Assembly (NCBI GenBank): GCA_900208305.1
Contig: OAPG01000004.1
Span: 744,001-808,000, forward strand
Direction of reading: 5' to 3'
Origin: Melanopsichium pennsylvanicum
Lineage: Eukaryota > Basidiomycota > Ustilaginomycetes > Ustilaginales
DNA: 64,000 nt
Below the pieces are notes generated by a model. That model saw only the letters and a list, made by a program, of their open reading frames with translations, was not told the DNA's origin and made no database searches. The position numbers were made by a program, and so were the translations under genes. Shown piece by piece: positions 11,808-23,205 of the stretch (position 1 is the stretch's first letter; each line of letters opens with the position of its first letter).

Positions 11808-13295
11808 ATGTCATCCCATCAGCCGCAAGACGTTAACATGCCCGATCTCTCAACTGAGGGCGTCATCCCTTCTTCTTTCTTCGACATGCCCATCGATTTT
11901 GGAGGCGGCGATGCTAACATCGAATTCGGATCCGCCAGCGGTAGCATCGACTTCGGCTCAATACCTGGCTTATCAACATCGAATCTCCCCATTTCGTCAG
12001 ATGCAACTGACTTTGAGACGCTGACAGCTCAGATTGCAGCAAACATGCCACCCGTGCCCGTACCTTCCCACCCCATTGCTGGCACTTCATATTCGACAGA
12101 ACTGCCGCGTTCCTATCCAGCAGTGGCTGGCAAAAAGTTGGAAATTGATGATTCAGCCTCGGCAGCAGGCTCCTCTCCGATGCTCGTCGAATTATCCACG
12201 CCCAAGCCGACGGCTACCAAAGCGAAAAAGCCGTCCAAGCCAAAAACAGAAGGTGGCGCCGAAGCCAAGCCCAAGAAGCCCAAAAAGAAGCCTGCTGCTG
12301 CTGCTGCTTCTGCTCCAACTACTGCAACAGATGCGGCTGTTGCTGAGGGCTCAAACGACGTATCCGACCCAACAGCAGTGCCGAAGCTGAAGAAGGTTAC
12401 CAAAAAGAAGGCAGCAGCCGATAAAGCAAAAGACTCGAGCAAGGACGCCGCACTATCTGCAACGGCTTCACCTGCACCATTTGCAACTCCAGCTTCGCCC
12501 ACGAAAGAGTCCAAACCCAAAGCAAAGAAAGCCGGTGGATCCAAAATAGGCGGCAAAGGCACTGGCAAGGCTCGTCCCTCCACCGCCAGGTCCGCATCAC
12601 GCATATCGTCCATCGGCAGAGATGCTGCCACACCAGCCATGTCGCGCCTCGGCAGCCAACGTCCTCAAGATGAGGCGAACGATGACGAAGAAGCACTACC
12701 CGAACGTTCAGCACCACAAGTAGCCGAAGAAGACGAGGTAGAAGACGAAGAAGCCGAAGCAGACGATGGTGTAGAAGAGCTTGGCAAGGATCACTTTTCC
12801 ACCCAAGAAGCCATCTACGCTGCACAACAACGCAACATGGGTCTCCTATCTATGGTCATGGATGAAGATCAATTGGATCGACATATGGCGTCCAGAAGAG
12901 GTGCGCTCAACAAGACTAGCGTCAGAAAGTTGGTGAATCATGTACTATCGCAGTCAGTGTCACAGCATGTAGCGATGGTTGTTTCGGGTGTAGCAAAGAT
13001 TTTCGTCGGTGAGATTGTTGAGAAAGGTAAGTGTGCTCACATCCCATTCTGCCGCTATGACCTTGTTCGTGCTCATGCAGGTAAATCATGTTGCTGATCG
13101 TTATTCTGATGATTTTCATTCCTTTCATCAGCTCGTAACATCCAAAAGATAAGGGGCGAACGAGGTCCGCTTCGACCGAATCACCTTAGAGAAGCACACA
13201 GGCACTATTATTTACAGCGCGAACGTCCAGGTCACTACCCTCCAGGCACCAACACTGGTTTCACTGGCGTCGGAAAGCGAAGGCGCATGTTTTAA
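11808..13295 (+). CDS. TAF11: TFIID subunit TAF11
   Basis: Two exons, 11808-13026 and 13132-13295, encode 460 residues; the intron has GTAAGT and CAG ends. The first 330 residues are disordered: an acidic/glycine start, a lysine- and alanine-rich middle and a Glu/Asp-rich tract. The C-terminal part is the TAF11 histone fold: LNKTSVRKLVNHVLSQSVS, then VAMVVSGVAKIFVGEIVEKA, and after the splice GPLRPNHLREAHRHYY. Reading through the intron would stop within it and lose the last helix, which supports the splice. TAF11 pairs with TAF13 in TFIID to place RNA polymerase II at promoters. The long basic N-terminus is longer than in yeast or human TAF11. Confidence 0.93.
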
Positions 13296-13442
13296 TTTCA
13301 ACAGAGCGCCTAGCATTATAGTCACGCTCGTCATTGCATACAATTGTATCCATTCCACACTGTATGTTGTATTCCATGCCTATCCCCAGACAAATCCTGG
13401 AGAGTGTTGGGCAATGCAGTTGAAGACTCATGAAAGGGCAGC

Positions 13443-15421
13443 TCAGAGCTTTGCCACATTTTTCTTCTTCTCGTTGAAAGCCTCGGCAGGAAGCTTTTTG
13501 GCCATCTCCCTCATTTCTCGACGAAGAATCTTGCCCGAGGCTGTCTTTGGGATCACATCGATACTGTGTGATAGAGAGAGAAAGGAAAAAATAGAGAGAG
13601 AGAGAAAGAGAGAGAGAGAAGAGAGAGAGAGAAGTGCATGAGTTGAGGAATTTAAGAATTGGTCAGTATCTATCCCAATTCTCACTTTTGAGGCGCAAGG
13701 GGGAAAGCGTTCACTTACAATGTAACACCACACAAGTGCTTGTATCGAACCTTGTTATCGGCGACAAACTTGAGAATGGATTGTTTGATCATTTCCTCTT
13801 CCTGCTTTCCGCTACTTTGAGTCCTCTTTCTTGCATATTGGGAGAGCGAGATGAAAGCAAAGGGCAATTCACCCGCCGCTTCATCCTGAATTCCAATCAC
13901 ACCACAATCGTAAACATCGTCGTGATCCAACAGGAATCCTTCCAATTCTGCTGGTGCGACTTGGAAGCCTTTTACCTTGATCAACTCTTTCAGTCTATCA
14001 ATAAAGAAGACGTCGCCTTGTTTGGTGATCTTGACTTCGTCTCCACTGCGCAACCAACCTCCGGGTAGATAAGTCTCCTTTGTTGCTTGTTCATTATTTG
14101 TGTAACCCAAAGTGATTTGAGGGCCTCGGAGCCAGAGTTCGCCCAGCTCGTCGTACCCGACTTGCTTGCCTTCCGAATTGACCACTTTCGCCTCGGTGTT
14201 GGAGATCAATCTCCCTGCACTTCCCATCACAGCCTCGTCACCCAATGGGAACATGGTCGTAACCGAACACGTCTCGGTCATACCGCTACCCTGACCCCAG
14301 TCCAATCTTGGAAACACTTTGGTGAATTGCCTACTCAGGTCATCACTCAACGGTGCAGCGCCTACCATTGCAAACCTCGCAACCTTTCTCAAATCTTGCA
14401 AATACTGCGCAACACTTGGATCTTTGCAGAAAAGCACCACTTGCGGCGGCACCAACCACCATACCGAAATCTTATATTTGATGATGGTCTTGATCATGGC
14501 TTCGATACCGCGAAACTTACTCATCACCAAATTGGCGATTCCAGCGAAGAAAACAAAGTGGGTGCATGAGGAAAGCCCAAATATATGGACCTGGGGGAGC
14601 ACTCCCAAAGAGACGTCTTTTCCAGGACAAAAGCGGCCAGGAGCGCCGATGGTGCTTCCGACTTTGTTATGCGCCATAGTCTGTAGCGCGTTCGAGGTTA
14701 CTGCGTAATGTTGGATTGCTACACCTTTAGGAAGGCCCGTTGTACCCGAGGAGAACGAGAGGAAGGCAATCTTGGTCTTGCTTTCACCCGGTGCGAGCTT
14801 GTGACGAGTAGAGCTAAGGATGGAATCCCCTTTTTCTTTGACAATCGCGCGACCTTGTTCGATGAGTCCAGCCAAAGTCCAGGCGCCCTGCGACTTCTTT
14901 TGGATTCGACCATAGTTGGATTCTGAATATTTGAGAACAGTGATAGGCTCCTGAACAATTACTACCCTGTCCCTAGGGATCTTTGCCAAACTTGCTGCCT
15001 CGAAACCGTTCTTCAACGAAACCGGATCTTCGCTCACGAAGAGCAGCTTCGAGTCACTCTCCTCGAGCTGAAACGCAAGTTCTTTGGCCAGAAAAGCGGG
15101 ATTAGCAGGAGAGATGATTGCACCCAGTCGATGAGTGGCCCAGACCGCGATGGGAAAATAGACACTGTTGGTAGCGTAGACACCTGCCCTAGTGTTGGGC
15201 TTGATACCACACCTCTGGGCGAGAGCAACCGAGAGCAAGTCCGTTTGCTCTCTAGCTTCTTCGAAATTCCATTTCTGACCAGTTTCTTCGTCGATGAACA
15301 AGGGCAGCCCAGTGTTGCGCAGATCAGGACGGGAGGGAGGAAAGTACTCGTACATGAATCCGTAGACATCCAAATCGTCCGGGATCTCCAAAACGGGAGG
15401 GCTGGCGGAAGTGAAGATCAT
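13443..15421 (-). CDS. Acyl-CoA ligase, 4-coumarate-CoA ligase-like, peroxisomal
   Basis: Exon 1 (15421-13719) and exon 2 (13563-13443) encode 607 residues of the ANL adenylate-forming superfamily. The ATP loop SSGTTGLPKGV is at residues 224-234. Downstream come GQGSGMTET, the hinge region SGDEV...DRLKELIKVKGFQV and, after the splice, the catalytic lysine segment PKTASGKILRRE. The protein ends in AKL, a type 1 peroxisomal signal. It should activate a carboxylic acid (aryl or fatty) to its CoA ester in the peroxisome; the substrate cannot be read from sequence. The intron (13564-13718) starts GTAAGT, carries a GA microsatellite, and has a stop codon at its first bases. It is divergent from the flavin monooxygenase gene at 17688. 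Confidence 0.9.
13571..13633. repeat. GA-rich microsatellite inside the acyl-CoA ligase intron
   Basis: Near-continuous GA/AG repeats with small interruptions fill about 40% of the 155-bp intron. On the gene's own strand this is a long CT tract next to the 3' splice site, so length changes could alter splicing. Confidence 0.85.
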
Positions 15422-17687
15422 CTTGACCTAAGTTCTTGCTGTGGGACGTGGTTCTTACTAAGGTAATAGAGATGGAACGAGAAGAAATGACGTCAAAAAG
15501 CTAATGGTGTTGGCCGAAAGGAAGAAGGGCAGCCGAAGAGATTTGCGAACAAACAAAACGACCAACGAAAAGAGTCGAGTCCGAGGCGGGGATAGACTGT
15601 GACCTATTATCGCTTTTGTCTCAAGCGCACAAATCATGCTCGTTTTCAAGTATATTACCGACCGGCCTTTGATGGGCAAGCCAGAGTCAGCAGAGTGAAA
15701 TAAGTGATACAGTAATCTACGTGGCTCGGCGAATAACCCCAGACTTTTGTTCTCGCCATCAGCTCCCTGGTGAAAACATGTTTAACCGAGCAACAGAGCA
15801 ACACCAAGCTAATTTAGGCGTCATGCTCTGGCTCCGCATTTTCCCCGCATTACTACACCTGATTAAAACCGCCAGAATTCTAGGCTGGCCAGACTTTGTG
15901 TGTTTCTCACCTTGGCTGATTCGGACCAGCAGCTCAAAGTCCTTGGTGACCATGAGCCATTGAAGAGGCCTTGTGTACCTTGACACAGTCATCCCAATTG
16001 CGAACATGACTGTATTTCCTTTCGGGGGAAGCTACAGAGATTGATTGCTGGATGCACAAAAGGATAGATGCCAAGATGGAGTAGGTGTCACCTCGCGGCA
16101 GCTCAGGTGCAAGGTCAAGGCTTGACGTATAATACTGTAATGGGGGCTGATAGTTTGTCTAGTTCACCCGGATCTGGAATGCGTTCCGACAATGATTGTG
16201 CAGTGAAGGATCGAGTTGAGAGCAGCAACCATCACACAGGTTCATAGGCAGGAAATAGGCTAACAAATTTTGACATGCAAAAGGCTTTGTGCAAGTCGGC
16301 AGCCCCAACCGCACTGTTCCAAGGTCAGTGCGCTCGGCTGAACTTACATTTAATTACTGTGTTATTATTAACTTACTGTATCATCCGTGCTCGTATGCAC
16401 GAGCCACCCACGCGACCCGTTTACCCCGCATTTTAGCGGTCCCTGTCGGATTGTGCAACACTGAAAAACTGCTGCTGCTGTCACGACACACGCTTTGGTA
16501 TCCGCCGTGATTCGCTGTAACTTACAGTATAACGCTTCCACAACTGCTGCGTTCATTTTCCGATGCTCCACCCCTTGGTGGGCATGTTGTGTTATCTACA
16601 GTGCCTTATTGTCCATTCCGGCGCCGACATCATTTGTGGGAAAAGACAAACGTACTTGCATATGGTCTGCGCACGGGCGGCTGAGCAGAATCATCGACTC
16701 TCGATTCTCTCGCTACCTCGTCGTTCAATTCTGTCAAAGCATTACGATAAGCCTAGCCACACAGCTCAAATGCTTCAAGCTTAATCGAAGACGCAATTAC
16801 GCAATGATATGAGATAGAACGCACCGGTACTGTGTCAGACTTGGATAGGCAATAACGATGTGGGCGTGAGGCGTGCGAATGTCGGCTCTACTCATTGTCA
16901 CAGCCAGCCATGCGGCTCGATGCTGTTGCCGAAAATATACGTAGAAGCGTCGGCCAATCGATATGAGCGAGCGGCGTCTCATTTTGGTGGTCTCAATTGC
17001 TTTTTTGATATCTTGGACACTGGTCTACAGCTCTGTTTCGAACAAGGTGCATAGAACAGCCTGACTGAGAATCGAGCGCGGGTCGATGTCTCTCTTTTCC
17101 CGCACCTTTTCAATGGGCGCTTACCACTTATCCAATGCACGTCTAGTAAACCTACTTGTCTCTCGGTTCAGCAGATCAGATGACCCAAACTATTGACATC
17201 TGTATTGGGCATGTCGCGCGCGTCTAGATTGGACACACTACCACTTGCAGCGTTGCCCCTGTTTGACAGACCGAATACAAACTTTTACGATTCACTCCGT
17301 AATTACTGCAAGTAAGGGTGTGACAAGCTTCATTACTGATTCGCTTGTGAGATGCTTGATGTCAAGCTCGAAAAAGTCTAGGGTGGGATGCGAAACAAGC
17401 TATAGAATCGTGCGCCTTAAGCCTCGTACAACAACGTTTGCCCAGCAACGGCATCTCGACTGCCCCTCCTGTTTCAGTTTGTACGGCCACCGGTACGTCC
17501 TGAGAGCGTCACCAAATGACATCCTATAAATATTCTCGCAGTCCCATCGAGCCTCGTCAGGTGTCTCGACCTATCACTACTGCGTCAATTCCCGCATCAC
17601 TATACCCAAGTCTTCGCACTGTCTTTCCTTATCATTCCTGCTCCTTTCCACATATTCTCGTAGCATCCTTAGCATCAATAGCACATC
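15422..17687. other. Divergent region between acyl-CoA ligase and flavin monooxygenase
   Basis: This 2.3-kb region has no recognisable gene. It contains four copies of TACAGTA/TACTGTA within 0.8 kb (15708, 16133, 16374, 16523) and, near the monooxygenase, a TATA box. It could act as a shared control region. Confidence 0.5.
17525..17532 (+). promoter_or_regulatory. Candidate TATA box of the monooxygenase gene
   Basis: TATAAATA lies 156 bp before the ATG at 17688 and is followed by a pyrimidine-rich leader, a common fungal core-promoter layout. Confidence 0.4.
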
Positions 17688-19562
17688 ATGACAGAGCACT
17701 ATGATGTTATAGTCGTAGGAGGCGGGTTTGCTGGCATTTATCATCTGTACATGCTCCGCAAGCTTGGTTTCAACGTCCACCTCTTTGATTCGGCTCCCGA
17801 TTTTGGTGGTATCTGGAGGCTCAACTGCGTAAGTGACAGACATCTCTAAACACAGAATCTGTCTCGTCGACAAAAAACTTTCTGACCACCTTCTCCTACC
17901 ATTTATCTTTGGACTTGCTTTACACCCCTCCTTCTGAATTCCACAGTACCCTGGTGCGCGAGTAGACAGTGAGGTCCCACTCTATGGCCTCTCCTTCCCC
18001 GAGGTGTGGAGGTCATGGAACTTCTCCTGCAAGTATCCTGACTATCGGGAGCTCCGTCAGTATTTCAACCATCTCGATGACAAGCTTCAGCTTCGCAAGG
18101 ATTGCAACTTCAACCACCGTGTCCGAAGTGCCCACTGGGACGATTCAGCTCAGCAGTGGACTGTCACCGCTGGGCCCAGTCAAAATAAGACGACTACTGT
18201 CACTGCCCAGCACGTCATCTTCTGCCTCGGATTCGCAGCCAAGGTAAACATCCCCAAGATCCCCGGTATGGAAAAATTCAAAGGCCAAATTATCCACACT
18301 GGTGAATGGGACGAGTCCATTGACTGCACCGGCAAGAAGGCTGCCGTCATTGGTACCGGTGCCTCTGGTATCCAGGTCAGCCAGGAGATCGGTCCCATCG
18401 TTGACCGTCTCACCGTGTTTGTGCGCACCCCAAACCTCGCTCTGCCTATGAGGCAACAGAAGCTCGAAGCAAGTGCACAAGAGGCATTCAAGGACATCTA
18501 CCCAGAGATCTTTGAGAAGCGTAAGAAGACCTTTGGTGGATTCCACTACGACTTTGACCCTCGAGAGACTCTTTCTGTTTCTGCCGAAGAGCGAGAGAAG
18601 TTCTTCGAGGAGCTCTGGAACCGCGGCGGTTTCCACTTCTGGTTGGAGACCTTCCACGATCTGTACGCCAACAAGGAGGCCAATAAAACTGCGTACAACT
18701 TTTGGCAGAAAAAAGTCGCTGAAAGAATTCAGGATCCTAAAAAGCGCGAGATTCTGTGTCCCAAGGAGTGGCCTCACACTTTTGGCACCGTCAGACCTTC
18801 GTTGGAGCAAAACTACTATGAGGTCATGAACCAAGGCAATGTCGAGATTGTCTCCATCAAGAGAGATGGTGATGAGGGCATCAAGGAGCTGACTGAGAAA
18901 GGTGTCTTGCTCAATAGCGGTAGGGAGATCGAGCTGGACCAGATTATCTTGGCTACTGGATTCGACACTCACACTGGTGGCTTCAAGCAGATCGACATCA
19001 GGGGCAAGAACGGTTTGGCGCTCACCGACAAATGGAGCCAGGGTTGCAATTCGCTAAATGGTCTCAATACTGCTGTAGGTATCCGTCGTGACCATCACTT
19101 GCTCGCCGTTAATGCTACTGTTTCTTTTTGTTTTTTTCCCCAATGACACTGGACATGATGACTGACACCATTTCTTTCCGGTTCCCTTATTTTTCGCGAT
19201 CACAGAAATTCCCCAATTTGTTCTTCCTCTATGGCCCTCATGGACCCACTGCATACTCGAACGGACCATCCACCGTCGAAGTCCAAGCAGAATGGGTTTG
19301 CGAATTTATCCAGCACATGCGCGACAACAAAATACGATACTTTGATGTTCAGGACAAAGCCGAAGCCGATTTCGGCGAACATATCAACGACCTTTCGGCA
19401 AAGACTCTCTTTCACGAATCGCACGGTTGGTACATGGGCCGAAACATCCCAGGAAAACCAGTCCAGGCTCTCAACTTCACCGGAGGCATCCCGCTCTATG
19501 TCAGGGAGCTCGCAGAGTGCAGACAGGCCGGCTATGCTGGGTATGACTTGGTCAAGGCTTGA
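17688..19562 (+). CDS. Baeyer-Villiger-type FAD monooxygenase
   Basis: Three exons (17688-17828, 17947-19074, 19206-19562) encode 541 residues; both introns fall between codons. The FAD-binding motif GGGFAG is at residues 11-16, followed by FGGIWRLNCYPGARVDS across the first splice. The fingerprint FKGQIIHTGEW fits the Baeyer-Villiger pattern F-x-G-x3-H-x3-W. A second nucleotide fold (VIGTGASGIQ) binds NADPH, and exon 3 carries FPNLFFLYGPHGPTAYSNGPS, typical of cyclohexanone/acetone-type enzymes. It should insert oxygen into a ketone to give an ester or lactone; the substrate is unknown. No leader or membrane span is visible. The neighbouring acyl-CoA ligase suggests, but does not prove, a shared degradative or secondary pathway. 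Confidence 0.92.
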
Positions 19563-19912
19563 ATGAAGTACGAAAGATCAATTTTTGAACAAATTCGATA
19601 AATGAATACATGTTTACAACATACACTGTAGTGTTACGAGCTCGTAAATGGCTGAGATCGGTTTGACTACTGGGTGACATGACCTTTGGGACGTTGCTTG
19701 GCTAGGTGGCCTTGCCTATCTTTGGTCTCAACATGGATCCACCGATACCGAGCAATCATTCAGCCTACTCAACGACACACACTTTTGTAGATGGAACTCC
19801 TCGCTTGAAAAAGAATGCATTGCGACAGGAGAAAGCGAATCCAAGTGTCCATGTAGAGTATATGCAACAAAAAAAAAAGAGTGGGGGGAGATGCTGCTGC
19901 TGTTCCTGCTGC
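19563..19912. other. Convergent 3' region, monooxygenase / GH16
   Basis: A short intergenic stretch where two genes end facing each other. It contains an A run and a short CTG/CTC tract near 19892-19916. No gene is seen. Confidence 0.6.
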
Positions 19913-21625
19913 TCAACATCCTTGCAGACGGTTCTTTGGGATCTTTGACTTAGGGAACTCAGTGATGTTTCTGTTGTAGTAGATCTCTTTGTTGTTCTCG
20001 ATGTATTCGTATGTGGGTCTGTTGGTAGGGTCGCATCCAACTCGGTCGGGCTGACCGTCCCTCTGGTAGACCCTCACATAGTCAATGGACATGTGCGCTG
20101 GGAATTCCAAGCTAGTAAAGTCAGGAACCTGGAACGATTCCGAAATGGCCACATTAAGAATCATGGACATTGGTTCTGTGGGGATTAGACGTTGGCTGAT
20201 ATCCAACTCTGGTACGGGCCCAAGAGCCTGACCGTACAGAGTCCAAGTGGGACGGCCGTCCATGTACCATGTGACGTAAGCATCTCCATCGCCGTTCCAG
20301 TCTGGTGCATACTCGACGCCAAACGTGACATATCGGCCACCAACGGTGTTTTCATATGCTACGCTGGGTACTCTGGAGAGTGCAGAGACAGCTTCTTGAA
20401 TCGCACCACCCTTGTAGTCATTGAGCTGTGTGTTGTCGTCCCAGATTCTGACATCGCCTTGAGCGGTGCTGTTTCCGTAGTAATAGTCAACATCGAACGG
20501 AGCCATTTGCAAAGATTGCGAAGTCTCACCTTGACCACTGGCAACATCGATTTTGGCTTCCAAGATATCCAACTCGGGTGCACTACGCGCTATTTTACTG
20601 TCAGGACCGGGATGTTCAGTACCAGGGCAATTGCACGAGGTGAAACGCATACCGGGCAACCAAGAGAGTTCGTAGTTGTAGCCCTCAGAAAAAAGACCAC
20701 GAGCGTCAAGCGCTTTGGGGGGACCAGTGCCGTTGATCCAGGTTTGATTGGGGAGAGCGCCCGTATCACAGCCTTGGTACGAGTAGGGCCACATGCCTTC
20801 GTTGGTAGCACCGAAACCAGGACGACCCAAGTTACCCTGTGTCCATAGACCTGGCCACAAACCCGGAACATCATGAGAGCCAGGTAGTCTCGCCGAGATC
20901 TCGTAGTATGCACCCTGGAAGCAAACCTTGTTCCAACTTTGGACCATGCCACTGCGAAAATTCTTGTTATTGGTCTCCCTCTCCTCGATGGAAATCACAA
21001 GGGCACCACCTGTGGTGTTGACTGCTTCGGGAGAGTACCACTCGTAGTCGCCTGTTCCCCAATACCACAGATCCACTGCTTCCCAGTACGGATCATCTCC
21101 AGGCCAGAAACTCCTTCCTTCCTCCTCAAATTCGTCGGAGAAGACCAAATGCCAGGCACTGCCGTCGACGGGCGAAGTACGTGCCATGGCGGTTTGAGGC
21201 GTGTCTGGATCGATCAACCCACGCTGGGTCAAGGCGGTGAGTCGTTTTGCCGACTGAGGATTTATGTCTATGGTGTCAAATACTTTGCTCAACACTACAA
21301 CCAATGGGTAGCCCAAGAACAGAGCGAGGAGACCGAGAGCAAGGAGAATCAGAGTCAAGACGTTGAGTATGCCTCTAACGCTCATACAGGAGCCGGAATG
21401 CTTGGCCAATCCCTTATCTGAGTATAGGTAGTCGTCTTCATCGTCATCGTCCGTAAGTAGCGGTGCAGCTGGCTGGTTGGTATAGTTGCGTCCAGGTTGC
21501 GAGTAGCCCGGCTGTAAAGGCATGCTGTAGTATTTCTGCGAAGAGGAGCTCGAAGAGGAATCAGTTGGGAAAGAGGGTGAGGGATTTTCCGCTCTGTGGT
21601 AGGCTGCGCCTGATCTTGCGGACAT
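19913..21625 (-). CDS. KRE6: KRE6/SKN1-family GH16 beta-glucan synthesis protein, copy 1
   Basis: The 570-residue intron-free protein is a type II membrane protein: a serine-rich and acidic cytosolic tail, one membrane span at about residues 84-110, then a luminal GH16 domain. The GH16 catalytic signature is E351-L-D353-I-L-E356 (SAPELDILEA). The strings FWPGDDPYWEAVDLWYWG and YEWYSPEAVNTT are family hallmarks. In yeast Kre6 and Skn1 act in the ER/Golgi and are needed for beta-1,6-glucan. A close paralogue lies at 24640-26364 on the same strand, with ROT1 between them. The core of the two copies is nearly identical, while the N-terminal tails and the linker after the span differ. Confidence 0.95.
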   Translation of the reverse strand: MSARSGAAYHRAENPSPSFPTDSSSSSSSQKYYSMPLQPGYSQPGRNYTNQPAAPLLTDDDDEDDYLYSDKGLAKHSGSCMSVRGILNVLTLILLALGLLALFLGYPLVVVLSKVFDTIDINPQSAKRLTALTQRGLIDPDTPQTAMARTSPVDGSAWHLVFSDEFEEEGRSFWPGDDPYWEAVDLWYWGTGDYEWYSPEAVNTTGGALVISIEERETNNKNFRSGMVQSWNKVCFQGAYYEISARLPGSHDVPGLWPGLWTQGNLGRPGFGATNEGMWPYSYQGCDTGALPNQTWINGTGPPKALDARGLFSEGYNYELSWLPGMRFTSCNCPGTEHPGPDSKIARSAPELDILEAKIDVASGQGETSQSLQMAPFDVDYYYGNSTAQGDVRIWDDNTQLNDYKGGAIQEAVSALSRVPSVAYENTVGGRYVTFGVEYAPDWNGDGDAYVTWYMDGRPTWTLYGQALGPVPELDISQRLIPTEPMSMILNVAISESFQVPDFTSLEFPAHMSIDYVRVYQRDGQPDRVGCDPTNRPTYEYIENNKEIYYNRNITEFPKSKIPKNRLQGC

Positions 21626-23205
21626 TGCGACAAAGACAGCTAGGATTCACTCCCTGGGCCAGTGGAAAAAACCTAGAAGTTGCACTTTTGATATGCAACA
21701 GATATGGATATCGGCCTCAGCAAAGTCGATACTTGATGTTATTATCCTCGTCGTTAGAGATTTTGATGGTGGTGGTCTGGAAGAGAAGAGTATGAAACTC
21801 AGACGTCAAGTGTCGTCAAAAGTATGAGGAAAGGAAATTCAAGCCGCCGCTTCAAGCGGACTAGATGCTTGGCTGTGCGACAGAATCATCCCATCAACTC
21901 TTGTGTATGAAGGGTCTAGCACGGTGTATGTTTTGCTTCGCTGTACATTTTGCACTCTACAACGGGCAAGAACTGTCCGAAGAGTCTGCCTTAGAAGGGA
22001 TCGGCGAGGGGCACACGAAAGGTCTTGGCTCGTTTGATTTCGAGTGGATGAAGCACCGCCTTGTGTGCGTGTCCACAGTCTAATGGGCAACCTTTTGCTC
22101 TTCTTGGCGCAAGCGTACACGCATGAAGACAAGCTCATTTACTCGCGTGCTTGTAACTCTCGACCAGTGTTCAACTGCTCAGCATTGTTCTTTGCGAACC
22201 ACTGCTTTGTGTAATGTAGCCAGTCATCCATTCCAAGTATCTACATCATTCACAAAGTCCACTCATAAAGGGTAATCAGAGGGTTGACTGATTTTGAGAC
22301 GCCTCGTGAATGACTTGTCTCTCTGCAGAGAGAGCAGCTGTTCGTGCGGTGATTGATGGGTTCTCCGCACGATCGCGTGTCGGCCATTGAACTTGGCGAA
22401 TTTCGATGCCAAGCAATTTTGCGAAAATGCCAAGACTTGGCACAACAACAACACACAGCGCTATCTTGGCCCAACTAGAGTTGACTCTCTCCTGTCGTTT
22501 GCCGGAATTCAGGGTTTAGATTATGGCATCTGCACGCTCGAGATGCAGGCCGAACACATTTTCCAACACAGGCGGGAAGGACTTTCTGGTCGCTATCCTT
22601 TTCCTGCACAATCACGCCGCAAGAACGCGAGAGTGAAGCTGCTGCCCGTGGGGCCAAGAAATGGCAAAGTTTGACAGGCTAAGCATGGCCTGGAGCGAGT
22701 GTGTGCCCCTTGGGATCAGCTGCGCTTAGACAACGACTGCCAAGCATCTTGGTTCTGTCTTCGCAAGTCAGATTAGACGGACCGCGTTTACTATCAGATG
22801 GTACACCGCTGATCAACCCATCCGCACACCGCTCCCTGGAAAGGACGTAGGCGACTCCGAATGGCATGATACGCACCGAACGAGGCTGCTTCAGGAACTC
22901 GTCGTAAGTTCTCTTCACTGAGTGGAACATATTCGCAGACCAAAGAACGTTTCACTGGTCTTTCATCAAATCGTGACCTTTGAACTCCGTTACAGACGTG
23001 CTTCAACGTATTCTTTCGTGACTATTTCCATAGCACGAACATCAATAGTACCACTTGACCAGCTTCTTCCCTTGCTCACCCTCACACAGCACTACCTAAC
23101 CGACACCCAATTACACCTGTCATTGTCTCGACCATCTCAACACGAATCCACGTCGAATCACTACACCACTAGCAGGCCTTTCGCGGATTACAACTCCCTT
23201 TCACG
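21626..23205. other. Divergent promoter region between KRE6 copy 1 and ROT1
   Basis: This 1.6-kb region separates two divergent beta-1,6-glucan genes and so is a candidate shared control region. A pyrimidine-rich leader precedes ROT1. No gene or repeat is recognised. Confidence 0.5.

Noticed and set aside
13027..13080. Alternative CAG acceptor at 13080 for the TAF11 intron
   Set aside because: It gives a 54-bp intron and then a stop after five codons; the acceptor at 13131 restores the histone fold.
18145..18972. 275-codon minus-strand ORF opposite the monooxygenase
   Set aside because: Antisense shadow; the plus strand has FAD, NADPH and Baeyer-Villiger motifs.
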